Shown piece by piece: positions 34,184 through 45,526 of a DNA stretch of 64,000 bases (the first letter of the stretch is position 1; every line of letters begins with the position of its first letter). Under the pieces are notes generated by a model. The model was given only the letters and a program-made list of their open reading frames with translations, did not search any database and was not told where the DNA came from. Source of the DNA: Sialis fuliginosa (lineage: Eukaryota > Arthropoda > Insecta > Megaloptera > Sialidae); the NCBI GenBank assembly GCA_961205875.1, contig OY540817.1:11443001-11507000 (forward strand). The letters run 5' to 3'. Made by a program: the position numbers and the translations under genes.

Positions 34184-34343
34184 GACTTCTAGGTGTAAGC
34201 CGCGTCGATTTGGTTGTGTAATCGGCCAATGTTCCATCACATATTGCAGTGGACATATTCAGGGCTCTTCTAAAAGAAGATGTGTGACGAAACGTTGACC
34301 GACTAAACGACCAAATCGACGCGGCTTACACCCAGAAGCCAAG
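34184..34343. mobile_element. Penelope-like tails in inverted pair, hammerhead-like cores
   Basis: The left arm (34184-34266) on the minus strand and the right arm (34278-34343) on the plus strand carry the same tail: CCAAATCGACGCGGCTTACA, CCC/CCTAGAAG. Upstream lies a GAAAC or GGAAC motif and a degenerate form of CTGATGATGCCCAC (CCTGAATATGTCCAC on the left; AGAAGATGTGTGACGAAACG on the right). Penelope-like elements are known to carry small hammerhead ribozymes with a CTGATGA...GAAA core. Both arms here look mutated in the core, so activity is unlikely. The arms meet head to head with an 11-bp gap. Confidence 0.55.
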
Positions 34344-35162
34344 AAAAATACATTTATTTCTATTGGAAAAAAGTAATTTGACCTTTGGTTAGTTAATTAG
34401 ATAAATTAAATTTGAAAAACTTTTTTTATAAACATTACTAAATCACAAATAGTGTTTTACAATAAGTGTTTTTGTTAAATTGTAATTATAAAATATTAGA
34501 GTTATGAGCTTTTTTGTAATGTCAACTTTATTTTGAATAAATAATAGATAACACAAAAATGATTTTATGGGTTGAAACGTCAGTGCATTATACAGTCCAA
34601 ATATTAAAATACATACAGTAAATTATCAAAGATTGATTTAAATGGAATCAAAATAAAAATTAATTTATAAATGGATTTAAAAAGGTAGAGTTTGTAATTT
34701 AAAATTATTCAATTCTTTTTTAAAGAGAAGTTGTTTTTAAATTTAAGGCATGTACGAAAATAAAATGGCCACTGAAATATGTGATAAAACTTGGATTAAA
34801 TCAATATACATTCACAAATAACAACATGCATGTTAACACTTTAAAATCCGTATCAATTAAAATCGCAAACACAAAACTGTTTTAACGGGACCATTTGCAG
34901 TGATTTGGCTACTAACTGACAGCATGATTTGGTGATAAAAATGAATCATGGCATATTCAATAACACTGTGATAATATTGGATAAAACACATACATGAAGG
35001 TACCTTTACAGAATGAATATAAAGTTACTTATTTTACAGCATAAAATATTTATTTTATTAAAGTTTTTACAAAAATGTAGTGATTAATTTTTATCATTTG
35101 TCATAATTTGGATATTTGTTTTTTTTTTCATGCGAAACCATCGATTATCATCGATAAAAGCC
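34344..35162. other. AT-rich stretch, nothing recognised
   Basis: Long spacer between two groups of Penelope-like tails. No reverse transcriptase or endonuclease frame is visible. Confidence 0.45.
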
Positions 35163-35255
35163 CTGATGATGCCCACTGCAATGTGTGACGAAATGTTGGC
35201 CGATAACACGACCAAATCGACGTAACTTACATCCAGAAGCCTAGATCAATATCAA
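35163..35255 (+). mobile_element. Penelope-like tail with intact CTGATGA...GAAA core words
   Basis: CTGATGA (35163-35169) and GAAA (35190-35193) are spaced as in a hammerhead ribozyme, with a helix-II region GCCCACTGCAATGTGTGAC that pairs only partly. The conserved tail (CCGATAACACGACCAAATCG then ACTTACATCCAGAAGCC) follows. This is the third copy in 1.1 kb. The core words are known of the family. That this copy could self-cleave is not shown. Confidence 0.55.
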
Positions 35256-35395
35256 GATCACTATATGTATTAATTTTTAGTATGTGTTATCCTCTTTACA
35301 CCAATGTATAAGGTTATGTAATAAAAAAAATTGTGAAAAATCATGTTCAAATTTTAGATATCAATTGGTAATATTTATTCATTACATAGGAATTC

Positions 35396-36040
35396 TTAAG
35401 GGGTAACACCACTCTAGGATTTTGAAAAAAAAACGATTTTTTTTGGCTTAAACAGGGCACTTTAACATCATAAAAACAATATGCACTTCGTTCTATAGAA
35501 AACAAAAGGTAAAGGTTACCACGTTACGTAAAACTTTAAACGCATTTTTCTCGAAACCACTTTTTTCGAATTTCTTCAACACGGTTGCATGGATCAGTTT
35601 GAAATTTTGACAGTAGCTTCACAATTAGATCCTTTATGGAAGTACATAGGGGTTTTTCGATTCGATGTAAACTTTTTATTTTATAAACAATTTACTGCTT
35701 ATTTTTTGGCAAAAAAACGATTTTTTTTCAAAAGTGTACCATTTCTACAAAATTAGATTAAATAAAAAATCCCTACGTAAAAATCCATACTCAGTAGTTT
35801 ATAAATTTTAATTAATTTTGGTTTTTTGTCCGAGGTCTTATATTTCACAAGAAATTTGTCCGCTACTGGAGGTTGGTGTTTTTTAAAAAGATTATTTCTC
35901 TCCGCTATTTTGTGCAAAAATAATAATTAAAAATTCTATACTTAAATATATAATAAGCCCTCATTCCTATTATTATACTTCCAAAAAAATCGTCAAAGTT
36001 AGGCCTTTTTTACGGCCACTAGAGTGACATTACCCCTTAA
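35396..36040. mobile_element. TTAA-flanked element, copy 2 (645 bp)
   Basis: It has TTAA on both sides and inverted ends GGGGTAACACCACTCTAG and GGGGTAATGTCACTCTAG. The block AAACTTTAAACGCATTTTTC then TCGAAAC is shared with the elements at 13890 and 50399. Non-coding. Confidence 0.85.
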
Positions 36041-36527
36041 TGGATATATAGAGAACTATACAAACTGTTACACCTTTAAACTCAAGTTTAGTAACATTCA
36101 AGAATATCACGAAATTTTTGTAATAATTTTTCATAAAATCTTTCAGGATTGTAGGATCAATGTCATTCCTTAATTTTTATCCATCCTGTATATGTGTGTA
36201 GGGGTTCTATAAATATATGTTGATGTGAACGACATGATCGTATTATAGCAATATCCCGACACTATGATTACATCCTAGTTAAGCCTGAGATAGCGCATAA
36301 ACATTTTATTGCATTAACGTGGACATTTTTATACGTTGTTGCCAGATATGTAATAATAATATACGTTTTATATCAAGTAGCAACATTGTGAGCGATGTGT
36401 GGGAAGTAGGATTTATGACGCTTGAAAATGTGGAAGTTAAACGACAGACTTCAACTATGGATATGAAACATTTGCTGACAAAAATAAAACTTTTCTGTGA
36501 TAATGAAAAGTTATTTTATTAGATAAA
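36041..36527. other. Unassigned stretch
   Basis: A 67-codon plus-strand frame (36319-36522, part: VWEVGFMTLENVEVKRQTS) has fair composition but no splice or promoter support and ends just where the next retroelement fragment begins. Confidence 0.3.
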
Positions 36528-37250
36528 TACAAGCTGTGCCCGCGACATCACTCGTGTGAACTACGAAATTCTTGTTTAGGATTCTTGAAAAATATAGTTT
36601 AATTATTTAAAATCTTTTTACTCTACACAGTTAATGGCCACGTTGACAACTGACCAAAAACAATGAACAACGAGCTTTGATTGGTTGATTCATGGAATTT
36701 CTGGTGGAATGTACCAGAAATTAAAAGAATGTCAATTTTTAAGCGTGTAAGGAAGTGAGAAAGAAGTAACCTGAAAGAGATAGAAACTAGTGTTCTGGCA
36801 GAAACGCTCAACATGTAGTGAACATAAAAGTTCTTTGGTTAGCTTGGTCACTAGTTTCTATGCTTCTTTCTCACTCCCTTACACGCTTAAAAATAACATT
36901 ATTTTAATTTCTGGTACATTCCACCAGAATTTCCATGAATCAACCAATCAAAGCTCGTTGTTCCGTTTTTTGATCATACTACATTATATTGCTCAATATT
37001 TAACGGTTTAGGTAGCGTATTGCAAAAGAACGTGTTGGCGAAAAAAAATTTACGATTTGATTTACTAATATCGTTATTGCTTATTCCTTATGCTACCTAA
37101 CGTAACAAAATATATACTAAATTCTGGGCAAACAACATACCTATGAATTTTTAAAAAAACACGCAAATCGGATAAGTAGTTCTCGAGTGATCAGTACAAT
37201 AACGGACAAACAGACAGACAGAGAGACATTGCGTTTTATAATAGATTTTT
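36528..37250 (+). repeat. RTE-like element fragment with nested MITE
   Basis: It begins CAAGCTGTGCCCGCGACATC, matching the start at 28003. It ends AACGGACAAACAGACAGACA then GAGAGACATTGCGTTTTATA, the usual tail of such repeats. A hairpin MITE (36644-36980) is inserted in it. No reverse transcriptase frame remains. Confidence 0.6.
36644..36980. mobile_element. Hairpin MITE (about 337 bp)
   Basis: Two arms of about 115-125 bp (36667-36790 and 36849-36963) are inverted copies, running through CGAGCTTTGATTGGTTGATT and AAGCGTGTAAGG to AGAAACTAGTG, with a loop of about 58 bp. Open frames on opposite strands (36623-36814 and 36790-37011) encode the same peptide piece only because the arms mirror each other. 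One arm alone is found at 7873-7957. Confidence 0.85.
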
Positions 37251-38483
37251 TATAGAAAATAGTTTGTTAACAACAACATGACATTACTGGTAATCACAGG
37301 AACCGATTTTTCATTTTTCTCAGGGGGCGATATTTCCATGAAACCTAATGAATTGTGCAATATTAAAATAGCTGTAACTTTGGTTAACATTATCACAATG
37401 AAACTCAAAAAGGAAATCAAAGCTTGAAATATCATATTTAACAAATCTTTTGTTCCGAGTGTCCGTCGAATATTGCTCGACTCGTTCAGTTCGTAAAATG
37501 CTCAAATCAATATATGTACACCAGAATATATCTATATCGACGTTTTCAAATTTTGTATTTGTCGTTTATGTTGTATCCTATTTCCAAATAATAGTTATAT
37601 TTAGGTACATATCACAAATGAAATCTATATTTAATAGAAAGTGCCGAAATACCAATGACGAAAATAGACAGGAAATGAATTTTGTGTAACAAACATAAAA
37701 ACTTACCAACTAATTAACAATATCGTTATAATTTGCATGTCCAATAAATTTTTTAATATGCATTGAAATATATCTAGTTGAATAATTTCTTGTTTTATGG
37801 GAGTATAAAAATTACATACATCATACATATTACAAATTAAACAATAGATAGTTAGTTATTATTCGTATTCAACAGGTAATAATTATACTATATTGCACAT
37901 CTCTTTAAATTCTGTTCATCCAAATAACATTAATATAAAAATAAAATAACATAACTATTTTCAATAAACTTATTTCTGACTGTCATTGAAAAAAAAAACA
38001 TAATTACGTAAGTGAAAATTGAAAAGGAAATAATCATACAAATGTTTGGGCAACGACCTTTCTTCTATTCTTTAATCGATATCCAGGTATTTTGAAATTA
38101 CCGGATGGACACATGTGGACTCAGGGCTACTAAAGTTTCTCCATATCATCACCAGAGGGCAATAATCACGGCATGCGATTTACAGGTGGATTGTGCCAAC
38201 AAAAAGAAATTATGGTGAAATATATTATACACGCTGGTCCCATTTTAACTATAGAAAGAAATGCATTTTGAGGGGAAGAAAAATGAAATTGTTAGTTTTT
38301 GTTTTGGTGGATGTTTTTAGGGTTAATTCAAAGTAAACTTATATTTTTTTAGAATTATTTTTTAACTTTTTAAATAACGACGTGCTTAAAATTGTTTTTT
38401 AAATTGACCGAATTTTCTTAATGTTGTCTTGAGAAGCAAAACAACTTTAGAATTTAAGTTTTAATACTAATAATGAGATAATA
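37251..38483. other. Unassigned stretch with overlapping chance frames
   Basis: Open frames 37250-37444, 37320-37505 and 37450-37689 overlap on both strands with no splice context. A slightly GC-richer patch at 38085-38220 holds a 38-codon plus-strand frame (part: CGLRATKVSPYHHQRAIIT) that I cannot assign. Confidence 0.35.
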
Positions 38484-38599
38484 CAGGGTGATTCAGCACT
38501 GTCGTGCCAAACTTCAACAGTAAATTGAGAAAAAAATTGCTTAAAATATTTTTCTCAATTTACTGTTCAAGTTTGTCACGATAGTTTTGAATCATCCTG
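38484..38599. mobile_element. Minimal hairpin MITE, Tc1/mariner-like (116 bp)
   Basis: It is flanked by TA and starts CAGGGTGATTCAGCACTGTC on the left and CAGGATGATTCAAAACTATC from the right. The arms run on inverted through AAACTT(C/G)AACAGTAAATTG to AGAAAAA, leaving almost no loop. The whole element is one stem-loop. Confidence 0.85.
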
Positions 38600-38924
38600 T
38601 ATATTTAAAACTATAAAAAGATTTCCTATTAAATTCATACAATATAATGTAGTAAACATTGTATACTGCTTTTTAATACATATACATTTTAAATCTATAT
38701 CCAAGATATCATTTTCTAAGAATATTTTTATAAAACTATAAAATACCTTAGTGCTATATTAATTAAATAAATAAATTAATTGCAAACTTCATAATACCAT
38801 TATAAAATGTTAATGGTTCGATAAATACAATTATTTTGTCAAATAATTGCATGTTATTGTTAAAATTCGGATAAATGCATTGTTACAAATTGAAAGTTTT
38901 GGCTACTTCTTTATTTCCTTAAAT

Positions 38925-39040
38925 CAGCGGTTCCTAACCGGTATTCCACGGAACTAGTGTACCGTGAACTTGTCACATTTGTTCCACGAAATTATGAAAG
39001 TTCTAATAAAAACGGTAGTCCGTGATGTGTTAAAATTTAA
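38925..39040 (+). mobile_element. One-ended hAT-like fragment
   Basis: CAGCGGTTCCTAACCGGTAT then TCCACGGAACTAG is the start of a common hAT MITE family. The right end and duplication are missing. Confidence 0.5.
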
Positions 39041-40020
39041 AATGATTTATAATTGTATTTTTATTATCTGAAATATAAATATAATATAAAAAATGATTTA
39101 TCGATAGAGATATTTCTTGCAAAGATATGAAACCCAATTATTATATCTGCATTTTGCTTTTACAAACGTAGATAAGCTCTAGTATCAAAAGCTTTATGCA
39201 AAGTTAAAATATCTATATTAAACAGTTATAAATAAAATAAATTACTTTGTCAAAACACTCCTATTAAAACAACTTTCTTTACAAGTTCATTGTCAAAAGC
39301 TTTATTAAGAGCAAGCAACGATGCATGCATATTTACCCGATTGCACAATACAAAAGGGTAATTTTATTATTAGTTTTAAAATAGTAATTTTCATTACATA
39401 AAAAAGTTATCGATTTGGTCAAAATAAATTATAGTTTAAAAAATTTTAAAATAAAATTTTAACACAGTTTTTTTTAACAAACCATCTTTTACTATATTTA
39501 CAAATAGGATGATCACATTAATTGTGTCATGTAGTTTGTTATATAAAATACTTTCGAGTTTTCTAAAATCTAGGAACATTCGAAAATTAATTTAATTAAT
39601 TAACGTTTCAAACCGCAAACAGTTAACGAAAAATACAAACTTGTTATCATTTCTGTTAATATTTTAGTATGCATTAAACATAATTAATTATATTTTTTGT
39701 TTTTAGATTTAAAGTTACTTATTTATTTTTAAAACTAAGAAAGTTCTAGTGAAAAGACAATAGCCCGGAAATTTATTTAATATGGACAACAGCCACGAAA
39801 GTCTACACAAATAAAAAATAAAATTTCTGATCTATATATTTACACCCGTATCACGTAATACGAAATAACACTATTCCAATTTCTCTGCTTAAAATTGCAC
39901 AAAATTCAAAAAGCACCACAGCATAAAACGGTTTAAATGTTTAAATTAAAATATTTCTACATTCCAGTTCGCAGATGTAACAGCAATAAGTAAGTATACA
40001 CATTTAACAATTAGTCTCAC
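39041..40020. other. AT-rich stretch, nothing recognised
   Basis: No inverted repeat or coding-like block. Confidence 0.45.
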
Positions 40021-40077
40021 TTTAAGTGCTGGAAAGATAAGTGCAGACGCTGCTGCAACCTCTTTAGCGACCTTTAC
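40021..40077 (-). CDS. Possible short internal exon, strand uncertain
   Basis: On the minus strand a 57-nt segment (19 codons: VKVAKEVAAASALIFPALK) lies between a fair acceptor (GGATCTTCTTTAG) and a donor-like GTGAGA. It is GC-richer than its flanks. The plus strand is open too (part: CWKDKCRRCCNLFSDLYLKK), with a weaker acceptor, so the call is fragile. The gene is not recognised. Confidence 0.25.
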
Positions 40078-40435
40078 CTAAAGAAGATCCGCTTTTAATA
40101 TAAATAATTACACCTACAACTCTGTAAGTTTTTACTTAACGAACATCATAGCGTCTTAATTATTGTTATTGTAACAATTAAACCAATTACAAAATCATAA
40201 ATAACTTTAATAGTGGATTTATTTGTAATATATTTCAAGGTGCGGCGGTTTCTTTGACCATCGGGGCATTGGTTCAATTTTATGGAATGTATATTAATTA
40301 ACTATAAACTTTAAACAAGCATCATCGGTGAGGGCGTAATTTATTGATAAAATAACTCAAATCGACACCACATAAAGATATTATACTTAAACGTGAATTC
40401 GATGTAGTGTAACAGTAGTAACAGTATATTGTATG
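40078..40435. other. AT-rich stretch, nothing recognised
   Basis: Nothing to support a feature. Confidence 0.4.
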
Positions 40436-40590
40436 CAGGAACTTGAACCTGAACCCAAACCCGTACCGTAAAGCCGAAAAAACCCGTATTTTTAATTAAC
40501 CTGAACCCGAACCGAACCACCTTATCTCAAAGTCAACGAACCTGAATCTGAACCCGAACCTTTTCATGGATAACCGGTAACCATATATTT
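40436..40590. repeat. Array of CTGAACCCGAACC words
   Basis: Repeated and slightly varied words (CTTGAACCTGAACCCAAACC; CTGAACCCGAACCGAACC; CTGAATCTGAACCCGAACC) fill 150 bp, followed by GGATAACCGGTAACC. This looks like the iteron part of a transposon, similar in design to the TCACG element at 5638-6168. Terminal repeats were not found. Confidence 0.55.
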
Positions 40591-41523
40591 TTAAAAGTTT
40601 CGATAAATTATTTTTAATATTTTAATATATTCCTCCAATAATTTTTAAGACATTATAAAATGTACATGCTTCAGTTGGATAAAATATATTAGCATATCAC
40701 ATGCCTCTATTCATACACAAATAATTCGCAGCAATTAAAGCACGTTTAAACACTCAAGAAACTAATAACATTAACAGATTTTGTTTGTTGCACTACTGGC
40801 ATCTGAAATATTGTGAATTAATATCCATAGAAAGCAACACGAATTATAAAATGATATGTACACAGGTGTGTACAGCGGGCGTTAATGGGTTAAAATAACG
40901 GTTGAGTTTAGATCACCCAGTACTTGCTAACACGAAAAATCGAATTAATCGAAAACAACCTCGAACGATACTAATAAATTTTAAAAAATCACACATATAA
41001 AGTTTCACTTAATTATACACATTTCAACTATTATTAGCTATTCAAATGAGCCCAAGTAAAAGTATACTTGTGCAGCTATTTTCGTTGTTTTATGTAAACG
41101 GTATCAGCACAATTTAATTAAAATTTCGTTCGTCTGAATATACGCGCTTCGTTTAACAACGGTTATTGCATTATTATAGCGTAAGTTAATCTTTACTGTA
41201 TTAAATTCCAATTGCAAATTATGTAAAAACATGGAAATGTAGTAAATAACGAATTAATTGGTAGATTCACTTTTTACCAATTTATTGTAGTGTGCCTTGA
41301 GTGTTGCGGCACTTAATGGATAATTATTGTAGAAATCATAATTGGAAAGTAAAAGCGATAATATACTATTATGGAAAAGTCGGTTGGTTCTTTTTTGGTA
41401 ATGGGCGAGGAAAATATAAATATTCAATATTTTTTTTGTTCTTGGAATAATATTCTAACAAAAAACTGTTTAATATAAAAACTCATTAGCTAAAATTTGA
41501 TTACGTTACCTATACCTATACCG
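40591..41523. other. AT-rich stretch, nothing recognised
   Basis: Nothing found until the hAT duplication at 41516. Confidence 0.45.
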
Positions 41524-42263
41524 CAGTGGCGTCACTAGGGGGGTGCGGGGGGTGCGGACCGCACCGGGTGACACCATCACAAGGGGTGACACCCAAATGC
41601 AAAACATCACTATCTACGATTCTGTCACTCCATGAAATTATTCTTATGCATTGTTTCACCTCAGCCGGCCCAGCGCACTATGGAAAATTTATTAACAACA
41701 ACATATCATAAATGTTTTTTACTAAAGTCCCTACATACATTATATTTTAATTTTATTTATTAGTTTAATGGTCAATCTTTATTCTTTACTATAATGCAGG
41801 AATTTCACATAATTTTATGTAAAAAGACTATTTTTGAAGCCTTACTGTTCATATTTTTTGTGGATTTTCAATTCAAACCTGTTTGCTTCATCACTTTAAA
41901 AGTTAATTTTCTATAAAACTTTGTAGGAATATGTATAATGTATTATACATTTATGAAAAGTTCATCTTATGGAGATTTTAGGACAATTTTACGTTTTTAA
42001 TTATAACGATTAATTAATTGAACAATAAAATAAGGGAGAAAAGAAAATTCTTCAAGTTCACCGAGACATTTGGCAGTCACCCACGCTTCCCCACGCTTCT
42101 GTTGAATTTTAGCAGACCTTTCTAACGACACCCCACTCAATGGGGTAGGTGAAATTTTTTTGAAAACACTTCATTTTATAGAAGGGGTCTAATTTTTTTT
42201 TTCAAGGGGGGGTGACACCATGAGTTACCGCACTGGGTGACACCAACCCTAGTGACGCCACTG
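41524..42263. mobile_element. hAT-type element with exact TSD (740 bp)
   Basis: The exact 8-bp duplication CTATACCG (41516-41523 and 42264-42271) brackets 17-bp ends CAGTGGCGTCACTAGGG and CAGTGGCGTCACTAGGG (one mismatch beyond). Subterminal GGGTGACACCA words occur in several copies on both sides (about 41567, 41584, 42210 and 42235). The interior has a nested fragment at about 42125-42180 (GACACCCCACTCAATGGGGT) also found at 55330. The 61-codon frame starting at 41526 is inside the end repeat and not a gene. Confidence 0.95.
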
Positions 42264-42406
42264 CTATACCGTAACCTTATTTACATACATATATCATATT
42301 TATATGGAATTTTATATTAATTTTTTGTCTGCAATATGTAGCGTTTAATACTCAAACTTTAATAAGTTTGTATGGTCGCAATAACTAGCAGAGTTGGATA
42401 ATTATC

Positions 42407-42470
42407 TTAAGGGGGCAGACCCACTAAGAATTTCCATTTTTTTTGCATTTTCTCAAAGTAGAATATTTCA
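42407..42470 (+). mobile_element. One-ended TTAA-type fragment
   Basis: TTAAGGGGGCAGACCCACTA then AGAATTTCC resembles the left ends of the TTAA-flanked family. No right partner was found within about 1.5 kb. Confidence 0.4.
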
Positions 42471-44105
42471 AAAGTATTCGTTATAAGGTTGAATGGAATA
42501 CAAAATAATGAAATTACATATTATAATGATTATATCGCAAATGAAAACTTAATTTGAAAAAACTTAAATATTTGTTAAGTAAAGGGTTAAATTCTAAAAG
42601 ACGAAATGTTTTGTTTGGATATAAAGAGAGAGAGAGACTTTGCTAAATCCAATTCTGATTTAAAATTGTTTTTGAAAAAGTTTTCTCAAATGGAGTTTCT
42701 ACGCTAGTGCACCGTAAGCATTTTAAAATTGAAATTGTACATATACCTTAAATCCTTAAATACAATTTATTTCACTCTTATCAAGCTACTTTGGAAACAT
42801 CCACCTACATAAAAACAACATAACAGAATTACTGTATATGTTTATTTTTCGAGAAAAGAAAACATTATGATTGTATTTTATTAAATTTCAATTTTATGAT
42901 TTGGTTTTAAAATATTTGTAGATAAAAATTCAGTATATAGATATATTTAATATTTTCAAATTTACTTACTTAACAAATTACAAAATAAATTTCACTGCTA
43001 TAATGTGTATAGTAGAGAAATACTGAGCTGTTGAGAAAACTTAAACCGTAAAATAAATCAAATCAGAGTATTTTTAAGAAACTCTCAAAATACTAAATAC
43101 CTATACACTAATTAATTACATGTTAAAAAAATCTGTCATGGTGCCACGGGATCTTCTTACACGTAATACTTAAAGTAAACAGTGTACATTTTTCTAATTC
43201 TATAAAAAATATATTTTTGGCGAACTGGTAAAAGATAGAAAAAAATAAACGTGACATAAATTATAGATAATAATATTCTCCACGACTTTTATAGGATTAA
43301 TCCTAAATATAAAATGTCATCTTTCTGCGATTTATCGTTTTTGAGTTACAGACTGACGGACAGACCCACAAACATCAGAGCAAAAATAGTCAAAACAGAT
43401 ATTTTCATCAAATTCTGAAATTCGAAAAAATCGGCTTTATAAAACTTACTTCAACAAAATAAATAAAAAACATGATTCGCTTAAATTTCACATATCAACA
43501 AATTACCGCGGAAGCCTTTAATTATTCATATTGAATGAACTAACCTAATTTTAGATTACATTATATGTAATAATCATATTACATACATTTTAAAATAATT
43601 ATATTTTTTATATTATTAACATCATAAACAAATTACACATAAAATGATGAGTACACCATTACATAACATAATTAAGATCTCACAAGATCTTTATACAAGT
43701 GAGAATAATAATTATCTTAGTTAGCGAATTTCTCTGGTTATATAATAGAAAAAATTACAATTTATTATTTATTGTCACACACGCTTCAAAAATAAAAACG
43801 TGTTGAAATCTAAAAATACACTCATTACAAACGCCTATTGCTTTCAATTGTTTTGTATGACAATTTAATACTTGCTTCAGAGATTAAGAATTTAAATAAC
43901 TTCACGAAAAACAATAAGATTGATGCTAATTTAATAGTCTGAAACATACAATTATAATGCATTATGTAACAGAATTTTGTTTTCTAAAAAAATACTAACA
44001 TATAATTATGTATCTTCTGTACAAGGGCATCAGTGATCAAAATATATATGGCAATAACAGAAAATTAGGTGATTCATTTTCAAGTTTTTCAATATAATTA
44101 AATGC
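42471..44105. other. AT-rich stretch with an RTE-like relic
   Basis: At 43135-43420 words such as GGGATCTTCTTACACGTAAT and GTTACAGACTGACGGACAG resemble an old retroelement. A related piece is at 18268-18335 (GGGACTTTCTTATACGTAAT). No frame survives. A GA microsatellite lies at about 42625. Confidence 0.4.
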
Positions 44106-44289
44106 TTACATTGCAGAAGAAACTGCTGAATCTATGGTAGCCAATTGACCTATTTTGGAAAAGACAGTCCTTTTTGGTGGATCATCTATCATTGTCCTTT
44201 TATAAATTGAAAAGGGCACGTTTTGTCCTTTTTCAGATATTTTAGAAGCATTACTTACATATTTAAAACTTTTTAAATTATAATTGTTA
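44106..44289 (-). CDS. Probable 3'-terminal coding exon, unknown gene
   Basis: On the minus strand a strong acceptor (GTTTCTCCGTTTTCCAG) is followed by one base and then 60 codons to a TAA (44106-44108). The peptide is well mixed and basic to polar, with parts KISEKGQNVPFSIYKRTM, IDDPPKRTVFSKIGQLAT and IDSAVSSAM. It looks like the cytoplasmic tail of a longer protein. A GTAAGT word lies in frame inside (about 44256), so an alternative splice is possible. Upstream exons should lie at higher coordinates. I do not recognise the family. Confidence 0.55.
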
Positions 44290-45276
44290 CTGGAAAACGG
44301 AGAAACTGTACATACACCTTAACCGCAAGAAAACAATGTCACTCGATGATACGTGTTTTGACTTCACAAAAAGTCCTCATAAGGAGCCTAACTGTTTATT
44401 TTCTTTTATTAATTCGTTCAACACAATTTTATTTTCATATTTCTTTAAGGGGGGGGGGAGACTCTGACGACCTCTCCACTAATAGTTATTAAATTTTATA
44501 AAATTGTGGTGTAACAAGATAAAATTTGTGAAAAATCAAGATCCTTCCCCTCCACTCCCGATAGATTTTAGAAATACTAACGTACAAAATATTTAACTAC
44601 TAGTCGGATTTTAGTGTTGCTAATAATTTTTTTTTCTCGTACTAAAAAATATGATAAAAGAAAATAATTTTGTACTACATTAAAACGACTACTTTTGAAA
44701 ACAATGGTCATAATAACTATCTCATAAAAATTTGTAATTACTTGAATATAAAAAGTTACTCATTAGAAGTTATTATACGGTTATAAAATTCCAATTTTTT
44801 CTAAAAACCATAAATACATTTTTTTAAGATTTCAAAACACGATCCTATTTTTTATATAAAAAATACTTATTTAAAAAGTATACCTACGTATCATAAAATC
44901 TTTAAGACAATGTTATAAAAGTGCATAAATAATGCGCAGTATACATTAGCTTAAAATAATAAAATAAGTAAAAAATAAAAAGAAGAGCAGCTAAAACACA
45001 TTTTTTTAATTTCCTTCCAAATGCATTAAGTATAGTAAAATATCTGCAAGTCAATCATCCATAAATACCGCACTGATTATTCTTTTAGTGCTTAAATAAA
45101 ACCTTCACATGTAACAAGCAAATCAAATTATAGCTTCACAGTTGTTTCCTGTCCATTTCCTATTTGTAATTAATTCAACATCTTACGCCAACGTTGGGTC
45201 TCAAATGAAAATAATCCGACGTTATAGTGTACATAATTAACACATTTATGACTTCAACCAGTATTTCTCAAACAAT
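44290..45276. other. Probable intron or spacer, nothing recognised
   Basis: It has a run of 10 G at about 44451-44460 and CCTTCCCCTCCACTCCC at 44532. No further exon was found by eye. Confidence 0.4.
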
Positions 45277-45526
45277 AGTTATGGCCGCTATAAGAGCAAG
45301 GTTCTTTTTGTAATTCTTATGAACTCGTGTTACAAATAAAATAAGTAACTGTTTAATTAATCAATTTAATTACCAAAGTCCGCAAATATAGTTTGTTTTT
45401 TATATTATAGCCTTTTGTTTTGTTTATGTTTTTTCTTACTCGTAAAACCAGTAATGAACATGCAATGATGGACACTTGTTAATGATTACAAAATGATAAA
45501 TACTATGACACAAAAGATATAAAAGA
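45277..45526 (+). mobile_element. GGTACTGG MITE, copy 5 (truncated)
   Basis: It starts within the family at AGTTATGGCCGCTATAAGAG, so the terminal repeat is lost. It runs through CCGCAAATATAGTTTG and stops after ACACAAAAGATATAAAAGA. The right half is missing. Confidence 0.8.

Noticed and set aside
36623..37011. Two frames on opposite strands sharing a peptide piece, as if a gene pair
   Set aside because: They read the two mirror arms of one hairpin MITE, so the shared peptide is an artefact.
41526..41711. Frame beginning MASLGGCGGCGPH
   Set aside because: It starts in the hAT terminal repeat and translates its GC-rich end.
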